This document shows, one piece after another, positions 8,171 through 14,446 of a stretch of 41,072 nucleotides of DNA. Numbering within the stretch: position 1 is the stretch's first letter; every line of letters begins with the position of its first letter. The stretch is from Bruticola sp004554425 (GTDB lineage Bacteria > Vulcanimicrobiota > Xenobia > Xenobiales > Xenobiaceae), in contig CATXCY010000022.1 in assembly GCA_958366945.1 (NCBI GenBank), positions 1-41,072 of the forward strand. The letters are read 5' to 3'. Below the pieces are notes generated by a model. It did no database searches, was not told the origin of the DNA, and saw nothing but the letters and a program-made list of their open reading frames with translations. The translations under genes were made by a program, and so were the position numbers.

Positions 8171-9856
8171 TTAAGGCTGTTCTGGGGCTTCCAGCAGCTC
8201 ATCGGTAACTTCCAAACGGCGCTCAGGGAAATCGCACCCTACGCTATGTTCAATAGCAGAAAAAGCCAAGTCGCGATCATAAGAAGCTACCACATAGGCT
8301 ACACGAGCGTCATTTAAGCTTCTCAAGCTGTCCTGTACTTCTAAAGAAGTACCCAAACCGTTTAAGAAACGTTGGCGAGCCATATCACTGTACACCCAAG
8401 CAGCTTCTACACGTTTGCGAGCTGTTTGCAAAACTACCGCAGAGAGATTAAAGTCAATCCAGGCCTTCTCTACTTCCAAGCGAATACTGTTGCACAATTG
8501 ATCGCGTGAAGCTTCCAGAGAACGAATCTGAGAATCAAGCTCAATCAGCTTTTGCTTTTTTAAGCCTCCATCCCAAACAGACCAATTTACATTTAAACTA
8601 AGCTGGTACATGCTGCAAGGATAAGTGCGATAGCCAGGAGAGAAGATGTAATCGGCAGCCAACATAACCTGAGGTAAATTGCTGCATTTTTCTGCTTCAC
8701 GCACTTTCTCGGCTACTTCTATGCTGCGATCCAAACTCAATATTTCAAAACGGCGACGCATAGCCAATTCTTGCAAATCGGACAGACGACAGAGCGGGTC
8801 AACCTCTATAGCTTTAGGCGATTGAAAATACAAAGGCTCTGAACTTGCTTCACCAGTAACGCGTTCTTCCAAGTCGCTCAAAAAAGCCGCATTGGCAGTT
8901 TTGACACCGCTATAGCTGCGCTCTAATTGTTCGTGAGCTTCTGTCACTTGCAAGTCAGCTTGAATGACATCATAAAGGGCCATAATGCCTTGACGATACA
9001 AGCGCTTAGAGTCAGAAAGATTCTTCTCACAAACTTGCAAATTGAGCTTGGCTACATCAACTTGAGCTTCAGCCTTTAAGCAATTAAAAAAGTCCTTCTT
9101 AACTGCATAAGCCAAATCGTGTCTGACTGAAGCAGCGTCTAAAGCAGCCACCCCTATTTGTAAATAGGAGGCGGCGATTTGCTTTTCTACTTGACCAAAA
9201 GTAGTAAGCAAAAGTTGCAAAGAAGCATCCAATTGGTTGGTAAGAGCTTCCAGTGTAGTTCTGTTGCCGCTGACTTGCCTATTTTGCCAAGTAGTCTTAT
9301 CACCGACTATAAATTTTAAGTTCTTTTGGGTTTTGTTCTGACCATATTGAGCGTTGGCCTGAACAATTTTTTCGTCAGCTACTCTGACTTTGGAATTTTG
9401 GCGCATAGCTTTGCTAAGGCTACTTTCCAAAGTGTATGAGTCGACAGCACTGTTAATGTCAAACTTGTCACTTCCAGTAACGGAGCGTTCCATTTGACGC
9501 ACAGCTCCGGAGCCGTCGATAATTTGCATTTCTAACAAACTCTTAGGCTCAGAGTTTTCTACTGTTTGGGAAGAGGGATCAGTTGTTTCTTCCGTATCAT
9601 TAAATCTTGAAACATAACTGCTGGCCGGTGATTTACTTCCTTTAGTATCGCCGACTTTAGCAGAACAGGAAATTTTATTGGCAGATTTAATGTCTTCAGA
9701 TGAAGGTGCTTTTACACTGTAGTTTGAGTCGACGGCGGTTCGGCCGCCTTTAGCCTCTCGGTCAACAGCACCGCCGTCCCCTGTATTGGCTTGAGCTAGC
9801 CCACCTAAAAAAAAGGCAAGCGACAGCCCAAGTGCTAGAACTCGCTTATTATTCAT
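8171..9856 (-). CDS. TolC-family outer-membrane efflux channel
   Basis: A 561-residue outer-membrane factor completing the tripartite pump. A Sec signal (about 1-23, ending AQA) is followed by an unusual 115-130-residue Ser/Thr/Asp-rich segment before the first TolC repeat begins near residue 140 (SYTLESSLSKAMRQNSKVR). The two repeats are then visible: long amphipathic helices (YAVKKDFFNCLKAEAQVDVA, then RLYRQGIMALYDVIQADLQV) and a second half with SLNVNWSVWDGG and ARQRFLNGLGTSLEVQDS. As first gene of the operon it should carry the promoter upstream, but I could not identify a convincing one, and the ribosome-binding site is weak. The N-terminal extension is not typical of the family. Confidence 0.92.
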   Translation of the reverse strand: MNNKRVLALGLSLAFFLGGLAQANTGDGGAVDREAKGGRTAVDSNYSVKAPSSEDIKSANKISCSAKVGDTKGSKSPASSYVSRFNDTEETTDPSSQTVENSEPKSLLEMQIIDGSGAVRQMERSVTGSDKFDINSAVDSYTLESSLSKAMRQNSKVRVADEKIVQANAQYGQNKTQKNLKFIVGDKTTWQNRQVSGNRTTLEALTNQLDASLQLLLTTFGQVEKQIAASYLQIGVAALDAASVRHDLAYAVKKDFFNCLKAEAQVDVAKLNLQVCEKNLSDSKRLYRQGIMALYDVIQADLQVTEAHEQLERSYSGVKTANAAFLSDLEERVTGEASSEPLYFQSPKAIEVDPLCRLSDLQELAMRRRFEILSLDRSIEVAEKVREAEKCSNLPQVMLAADYIFSPGYRTYPCSMYQLSLNVNWSVWDGGLKKQKLIELDSQIRSLEASRDQLCNSIRLEVEKAWIDFNLSAVVLQTARKRVEAAWVYSDMARQRFLNGLGTSLEVQDSLRSLNDARVAYVVASYDRDLAFSAIEHSVGCDFPERRLEVTDELLEAPEQP

Positions 9857-10115
9857 CTATTTTACCAATTGACAAAGATTTGGCCCTGCCTTTAGTGGAA
9901 CTTCAGACTTAACTTGCAAACGCTATGCGATTTCATCGACCTAAGCAAAACACTAGCAACATTTTCATTAAATGCAATTTTTCGCCCAATAGCATCGCTC
10001 ACAACGAGCTCCGTGCGCAAGGCGCGGAGGGCCAGACTTCCGCACCTTTAATTATTGCAAGTATTCGTCGGAATTTTGCACTTACTTTTGTTGGTTCCTC
10101 TTCAATGCCGTAGTT
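9857..10115. other. intergenic region upstream of the efflux operon
   Basis: About 260 bp between the efflux operon start and the terminator of the next minus-strand gene; it must contain the operon promoter. The only clear structure is a GC-rich hairpin, CTCCGTGC (10009-10016) with GCGCGGAG (10022-10029): 8 bp with one wobble pair and a 5-nt loop, no T-tract on either side. It could be an operator or a structured leader. A short plus-strand reading frame here (9925-10113) shows no coding character. Confidence 0.4.
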
Positions 10116-10174
10116 AAAAAAATAAAAAGCCGCTCAGAATTTTGTTCAAGCAATAAAGCCAGATTCTAAACGGC
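10116..10174 (-). terminator. intrinsic terminator of the DUF4013-like gene
   Basis: On the minus strand a 12-bp stem (plus arms 10163-10174 and 10129-10140, two wobble pairs) with a loop of about 22 nt is followed by TTTTTATTTTTTT (10116-10128). It lies some 35 bp after the stop codon of the gene at 10208-10906. Confidence 0.78.
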
Positions 10175-10207
10175 AATTTCTTTATATAACGCTTATAGCG
10201 TCAAGAT

Positions 10208-10906
10208 TTAATAATCGGAGTTGTCTCCCGAACTATGGACATAGTCGCTAGATAAATCAGCACCAATCTTACCAGTATTAGGATTATCACTAATTTTACG
10301 CATGTACATGCCGCAGAAATAAGCTGTAGTAATAGTAGTCAACGGTATTGCAATCAAATTACCGACAATAGGAATAAAGCCGAGGAAGCCAAAAACGAAG
10401 TTCCAAAGAACAGGATAGAAAATAGCTGCAATATACAGCCCCTTATCCATTCCCGCAATTTGCATAATCCTAGAAAACTGAGTAACTACTAACCAACCAT
10501 CATCTTCAGCCGTCAAACAAGTAACAGCCACGCCGAAACAAGCAACAATGATTGACGAAGCCAGAAGCAACAACACGCCAATTATACCGCCAATAGCCAT
10601 GGCTCCTTCTTTTCCGGAAGCCATACAAGGTATAACGATTATCAAACCGAGGATCATGGGTAAGAACAGCAAGAGCATTTGCACCATTAAACGTAACCCA
10701 TCCATATACAGTACGGCAAAGTCATCCGATAAAACCAAGTCCGGAAGCTGGTCATTACCGTCACGTATAGAACGAATTATGCGCAAAGTATATCCGCACA
10801 TAACAGGACTTGTGATAACAAAAACCGCACAAATGATCAGGATAGCACAAATTTTTATATAATTAGCCGATTTAAAAATGTAGTTAATTGTCCCTGCAAA
10901 CTGCAT
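10208..10906 (-). CDS. DUF4013-like multi-pass membrane protein
   Basis: A 232-residue integral membrane protein of unknown function. It has four or five hydrophobic segments and the arrangement GYTLRIIRSIRDGNDQLPD early in the chain, which is the recognisable feature of DUF4013 proteins (a GY..R..R...DG...LP motif after the first helix). It ends in a short Asn/Asp/Ser-rich tail. I chose the ATG at 10906 because GGAGGG lies 7 nt upstream; an in-frame start ten codons earlier has no such site. The neighbour at 11057-11785 on the same strand has a similar layout and may be a diverged relative. Confidence 0.68.
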   Translation of the reverse strand: MQFAGTINYIFKSANYIKICAILIICAVFVITSPVMCGYTLRIIRSIRDGNDQLPDLVLSDDFAVLYMDGLRLMVQMLLLFLPMILGLIIVIPCMASGKEGAMAIGGIIGVLLLLASSIIVACFGVAVTCLTAEDDGWLVVTQFSRIMQIAGMDKGLYIAAIFYPVLWNFVFGFLGFIPIVGNLIAIPLTTITTAYFCGMYMRKISDNPNTGKIGADLSSDYVHSSGDNSDY

Positions 10907-11056
10907 ATTCAATCCCTCCGCACAAGTAAAGTACAATAACCCTGTCTATTTCACCAACAACGCCGACTCTTCCTCCGCTCTATTAACTACGCTTACAATT
11001 AATGGACTCACGTTATAACACATTCTCGTTCAAATCGAAAATTATAATATTTTAGC

Positions 11057-11785
11057 CTACTCTTCCAAACTGCCCGGCATTAAAAAAGCCTTCTCTTCTA
11101 AAATGTCTTTCTCAAATAATTCATTTTTATGGTTGCGCATATAGTCACCGACCAACGAAGCCATAGCTATAAATACATAAGACTGAGCAGCTAAAAGAAC
11201 AACCAACAACAACAAAAAGAATATACACACCAAAGCCATGCTTATCAGTGAAAATTTTAAAGCTGCAATACAAATGCCGACTCCCACTAAAATGGCAGGC
11301 ATAAAGGTAACGGCACTTACAGCTCCTTGCCAAAACATATAAATAAGTACCAAGTTATAATACTCGGCCAAATGGCTGAAAGGCAACTTGAAAAAAGTAC
11401 TGCAAACCAAAGGAAATTCACGCTCAGAGGCCCCACAAATAAGAAAAGCCGGAAAATAAACAAAATAACTCAACGTAGCCAAAGAGCAAAACAATTGACC
11501 AAAAGATTGCCAACCCAGCACAGCAAAGGCAATACCAATCACAAACAAAGGGACACCCAGGCTGATATAACACAACCAAAGTAAAACATTATCAGAACAG
11601 CAATTTTTAAAAGAGAACTCTGGAAATTCTGCTTCCTGAAGGCCATTTTTAGCCACAGATTTAGTTATCTCGGCCACATAACAAAGAGGGCCCACTATAG
11701 TAAAGATCAAGCAAGCGAGTAAGCCCCAAGTTTTCCAAAAGTCTGGCCTTTTAGTCGGCCAACTTACGTGAGTTGTATAGTCCAC
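11057..11785 (-). CDS. multi-pass membrane protein, unknown function
   Basis: A 242-residue protein with about five or six hydrophobic segments, a short cytoplasmic N-terminus (VSWPTKRPDFWKT) and an acidic C-terminal tail. After the first helix it has EITKSVAKNGLQEAEFPEF, which faintly echoes the DUF4013 signature of its downstream neighbour (similar charge spacing, then a Pro-Glu-Phe turn). I would call it a possible distant DUF4013 relative and nothing firmer. The start is taken as the GTG at 11785, preceded by GTGAGGA at about 7 nt; a TTG 11 codons upstream has no good site. The gap of 150 bp to the next minus-strand gene shows no clear terminator. Confidence 0.62.
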   Translation of the reverse strand: MDYTTHVSWPTKRPDFWKTWGLLACLIFTIVGPLCYVAEITKSVAKNGLQEAEFPEFSFKNCCSDNVLLWLCYISLGVPLFVIGIAFAVLGWQSFGQLFCSLATLSYFVYFPAFLICGASEREFPLVCSTFFKLPFSHLAEYYNLVLIYMFWQGAVSAVTFMPAILVGVGICIAALKFSLISMALVCIFFLLLLVVLLAAQSYVFIAMASLVGDYMRNHKNELFEKDILEEKAFLMPGSLEE

Positions 11786-11875
11786 AAAATTTTCCTCACC
11801 TTCGCACCAAATTGTCAATAAAAAAACAAGTTATTCAAGAAGATAGTAACAGATTTCGGCAAATTTATGCATAAC

Positions 11876-11937
11876 AAAAAAATAAAAAGCCTTATTTGTC
11901 CTCTTTCCTTCTCAGCTTTTCACTCTGGACAAAGGGC
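11876..11937 (-). terminator. terminator-like hairpin upstream of the 11785 gene
   Basis: On the minus strand, GCC plus TTTGTCC (plus arms 11935-11937 and 11927-11933) pairs with GGACAAA plus GGC (11895-11901 and 11889-11891), followed by TTTTTATTTTTTT. No minus-strand gene ends to the right of it, because rpmB is on the plus strand. It may be an attenuator in a long leader of the gene at 11057-11785, or stop antisense transcription. One arm overlaps the rpmB -35 box. Confidence 0.5.
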
Positions 11938-11954
11938 TAAAGTTATGCTAGAAT
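11926..11954 (+). promoter_or_regulatory. promoter of rpmB (sigma-70 type)
   Basis: A -35 box TGGACA (11926-11931), a 17-nt spacer and a -10 box TAGAAT (11949-11954) preceded by TG one base upstream (extended -10). It is the best promoter match in the window and lies about 115 bp before the rpmB ATG. It may also serve thiT-thiN, for which no separate promoter is evident. Confidence 0.72.
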
Positions 11955-11961
11955 ACCCCCG

Positions 11962-12060
11962 CTATTGTGCATCTTCTTAACTCAATAGTTTTTTAGAAAG
12001 TCTTTCTCGTTCGTCCGGCTCCCCGGAACCGTGCGCAGAGAAGAGCACGGACATACAGGA
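11962..12060 (+). promoter_or_regulatory. structured 5' leader of rpmB
   Basis: Three small hairpins lie between the promoter and the ribosome-binding site: CTATTG/CAATAG (11962-11967, 11983-11988) followed by TTTTTT; TCCGG/CCGGA (12014-12018, 12023-12027); and CCGTGC/GCACGG (12029-12034, 12045-12050). The last ends about six bases before the strong Shine-Dalgarno AGGAGG. Such a leader could support control of ribosomal protein synthesis, but I do not recognise it as a known r-protein leader class. Confidence 0.4.
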
Positions 12061-12070
12061 GGAACAAAAC

Positions 12071-12262
12071 ATGTCTAGAGTTTGCGCTCATTGTGGCAAA
12101 GGCCCTTCCAGCGGCAATATGGTAAGCCACTCCAACCGTCGTACTCGTCGTCGTTGGCTTCCCAACCTTCAGAAGGTAGTCGTTATGGTTAATGGCGCCC
12201 CCAAGGCAATCAGAGTTTGCACTCGTTGCTTGCGTTCTTGGAAAAACAGTCAGGCTGAATAA
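12071..12262 (+). CDS. rpmB: 50S ribosomal protein bL28
   Basis: A 63-residue bL28 of the large ribosomal subunit. It has the family opening SRVCAHCGKGPSSGN with the SHSNRRTRRRW segment. Cys5/Cys8 and Cys50/Cys53 form two CxxC pairs, so this is the zinc-binding (C+) form. The short length is normal for this class. AGGAGG 8 nt before the ATG makes a strong start. It is preceded by a good promoter and a structured leader, and followed after 36 bp by the thiamine genes. Confidence 0.97.
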   Translation: MSRVCAHCGKGPSSGNMVSHSNRRTRRRWLPNLQKVVVMVNGAPKAIRVCTRCLRSWKNSQAE

Positions 12263-12298
12263 GCTGACGCGCTCTTCGTTTTTTGGAAATTCGGCGCT

Positions 12299-12850
12299 AT
12301 GGCTGAGTGTTTAGCCGGGCCGTTGCATAAGTCGGGGCGAGGCATAGCCGAAGTTGGCATTGCCGTCGCCCTGTCGCTTTTATTGGCCTTTTTTAATTTA
12401 CCTATTTTGCCCAACGGAGGGCAAGTATCTTTAGACATGCTGCCTATAATGCTTTTGGCTCTCATGAGAGGCAGCAAACGCGGAATATCTGCGGGCTTTG
12501 TATATGGTTGTTTGCACTCTTTGCAAGAGCCATTTGTCGTTCATCCCCTACAATTTTTACTAGATTACCCTTTGGCATACGCAACATTAGGTTTAGCCGG
12601 TTTGTCTTTCCTGAGAGCTCATACTTTTTTAGCTATTATTAGTGGCGTAACGATACGCTTTTTATGCCACACCGTTTCTGGAGTAATCTTCATCGATGCT
12701 TTTCTAGGGCGACAAAATTTACCCACTTCTCCTTGGCTCTGGGCAGCAAGTTATAATTGTACATTTTTGCTACCTTCAGCTTTAGTTTTGTGTGTAATCA
12801 TTCCACCTGTTAAGAAAGCTATGCAAAATTATGGAATCTTTGCAAAGTAG
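12299..12850 (+). CDS. thiT: ThiT-type ECF thiamine transporter S component
   Basis: A 183-residue membrane protein of the energy-coupling-factor family that binds thiamine. It shows the family blocks LPNGGQVSLDMLPIMLLALMRG (about 37-58, given here in two overlapping parts: LPNGGQVSLDM and MLPIMLLALMRG), GISAGFVYG, and HPLQFLLDYPLAYATLGLAG (82-101), with six hydrophobic segments. The transport ATPases and T component must be encoded elsewhere. Its last 20 bases overlap thiN, which makes the substrate assignment stronger: uptake then phosphorylation of thiamine. The ribosome-binding site is weak (GGAAA about 11 nt before the ATG). I saw no TPP riboswitch upstream. Confidence 0.88.
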   Translation: MAECLAGPLHKSGRGIAEVGIAVALSLLLAFFNLPILPNGGQVSLDMLPIMLLALMRGSKRGISAGFVYGCLHSLQEPFVVHPLQFLLDYPLAYATLGLAGLSFLRAHTFLAIISGVTIRFLCHTVSGVIFIDAFLGRQNLPTSPWLWAASYNCTFLLPSALVLCVIIPPVKKAMQNYGIFAK

Positions 12851-13511
12851 TCTTTTTACCCAGTTTAATCGTGCTTTCATTGTAGGCGGCGGCCCGGCAC
12901 CATCTCAAGGTTGGTTGCGAAGTCAATTCCTTCCCGGAGACTGTCTTATAGCAGCCGATCGCGGCGCAGCTTACCTGCAAGCAGACGGTTTGGTACCCGA
13001 TTTATTGCTAGGCGATTTCGATTCGTTGCCTCCAGAATTGTTGCCGACTTTACAAAAAAGCTGTCGTCAATGTTTAGCTTTTCCTTGCGATAAAGATTAT
13101 AGTGATCTGGAACTGGCTTTAAGAGCTGCCCACCATTTAGGATTTAGACACGCCATTGTGGCCGCCGCCCTTTATGGACGCCTCGATCATTGTCTTTTTA
13201 ACGTTATTTCTGTATTGCAACTAGCTGATGAATTGGGCTTAGAAGCTTCTTTGGTGGCCCCAGATTGTCAAATATATCAATTGCAACAAAAGAAGCGCTC
13301 TTGGAGCGGTTGCCAGGGCAAGTTGCTTTCCCTTATTTCACTAGACGAAGAAGCTGAAGTGAGTTTACAAGGAGCGAAATGGCCATTAGTTCATAGCAAG
13401 TTGCGTCGTTCTTCTACTAGAGGCTTATCCAATATTGTCATCGCCGACGAAGTTACTCTAGAGTGTCATCGTGGTCGCGTTATCGTTTTGCTGAGCGACG
13501 CCGAAAAGTAA
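12831..13511 (+). CDS. thiN: thiamine pyrophosphokinase
   Basis: A 226-residue enzyme that converts thiamine and ATP to thiamine pyrophosphate and AMP. Motifs: an N-terminal glycine-rich strand FIVGGGP; AADRGA (41-46); the Mg-binding GDFDS (61-65); KDYSDLELAL (88-97, the family KD..D.E.AL); YGRLDH (115-120, family GGR.DH). The C-terminal beta region ends with TRGLSNIV, part of the thiamine-binding side. It overlaps thiT by 20 bp, so translation is probably coupled. It runs into the convergent cheY-like gene with an 18-bp gap and no hairpin. Confidence 0.93.
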   Translation: MESLQSSLFTQFNRAFIVGGGPAPSQGWLRSQFLPGDCLIAADRGAAYLQADGLVPDLLLGDFDSLPPELLPTLQKSCRQCLAFPCDKDYSDLELALRAAHHLGFRHAIVAAALYGRLDHCLFNVISVLQLADELGLEASLVAPDCQIYQLQQKKRSWSGCQGKLLSLISLDEEAEVSLQGAKWPLVHSKLRRSSTRGLSNIVIADEVTLECHRGRVIVLLSDAEK

Positions 13512-13529
13512 AGAATAACTGATTTTTTT

Positions 13530-13922
13530 CTAATCTTCTTCGTAATTTATATGCAAAGATTCGTCTCCCAGCACTTCGGCAACTACAGTCTCTACTTGTT
13601 CGGGAGAAAATGGCTTAATTACAAAGCCACAAGCTCCTAACTCCATAGCTTGTTTTATATAATCTTCCATACCTAAAGCTGTAACCATCACTACTTTAGC
13701 CGAAGGATCGAAATCGAGAACTTGCTTTAAAGTTTCGATACCATCTTGCTCTGGCATAAGAATATCTAACGTGATCAAATCTGGCTTATAGTGCTCATAC
13801 ATTGTAACAGCGCGTCTGCCTCCATCCACTTCTATAACTTCACAGCCCATAGAAGTAATGACCTCTCCTAGCATCATACGCATAAACTTAGAGTCGTCGA
13901 CAACAAAAACCTTATAAGCCAC
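13530..13922 (-). CDS. CheY-like single-domain response regulator
   Basis: A 130-residue receiver domain without an output domain. The phosphorylation site is complete: acidic pair D9-D10, phospho-acceptor D53 in LITLDILMP, T81 and K103 in the VIKPF turn. No kinase, methyl-accepting or motor gene is nearby, so the partner is unknown. It starts with GTG six bases after the dtd stop, with GAGG overlapping the end of dtd, so it is the last gene of the RSH-RSH-RSH-dtd run on this strand. CheY proper is one possibility; another stand-alone receiver is equally possible. Confidence 0.9.
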   Translation of the reverse strand: MAYKVFVVDDSKFMRMMLGEVITSMGCEVIEVDGGRRAVTMYEHYKPDLITLDILMPEQDGIETLKQVLDFDPSAKVVMVTALGMEDYIKQAMELGACGFVIKPFSPEQVETVVAEVLGDESLHINYEED

Positions 13923-13928
13923 AGCCCA

Positions 13929-14387
13929 TTAACCTCGCTGAGTTTTGCTTGGAGTATCGATAATAACAGTAACGGGGCCGTCATTTATCAAACTAACTTG
14001 CATATGAGCTTGGAATTGCCCCTCCTGAACAGTTAAGCCGGAGCGTTTAATCTGTTCAACAAAATAGGCATATAAGCGAGAAGCCTCTGCAGGAGGAGCT
14101 GAGTGACTGTAGCTAGGACGCAGCCCTTTGCGACAATCTCCATAAAGTGTAAATTGTGATACAACTAAAATTTGCCCGCCGATATCGGTCACACTCAAAT
14201 TCATTTTTCCATCTTCATCGGAAAAAATGCGCAGGCGAGCGATTTTGCTAGCTAACCAGTCGGCTTCTAGCTCCGTATCGCCACAGTGAACAGCCACTAA
14301 AACCAACAAACCTCGGCCAATCTGACCGACAACTTCGTTATCTACCTCTACCTTTGAGTTGAGAACTCTTTGAACAACAGCACGCAT
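13929..14387 (-). CDS. dtd: D-aminoacyl-tRNA deacylase
   Basis: A 152-residue enzyme that removes D-amino acids (and Gly from tRNA-Ala) from mischarged tRNA. The family motifs are intact: SQFTLYGD (77-84) and NDGPVT (135-140), which carries the Gly-Pro motif for chiral proofreading. The family start MRAVVQRV places the ATG at 14387. A TTG 11 codons upstream has a G-run almost touching it and is less likely. It lies just downstream of a RelA/SpoT gene, an order also known from Bacillus and many other bacteria. Confidence 0.95.
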   Translation of the reverse strand: MRAVVQRVLNSKVEVDNEVVGQIGRGLLVLVAVHCGDTELEADWLASKIARLRIFSDEDGKMNLSVTDIGGQILVVSQFTLYGDCRKGLRPSYSHSAPPAEASRLYAYFVEQIKRSGLTVQEGQFQAHMQVSLINDGPVTVIIDTPSKTQRG

Positions 14388-14446
14388 ATCGCTCGTATAT
14401 TTCTTGTGAAAAATATACAAACCTTCCCCCCACAGGTTTGACCTCC

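Noticed and set aside
9925..10113. A small plus-strand frame in the gap before the efflux operon
   Set aside because: No ribosome-binding site, odd composition, and it crosses the GC-rich hairpin.
12263..12298. A TPP riboswitch before thiT
   Set aside because: The gap is only 36 bp and the rpmB leader lacks the conserved thi-box sequences.
13512..13529. A terminator between the convergent thiN and cheY-like genes
   Set aside because: There is a T-run but no stem in the 18-bp gap.
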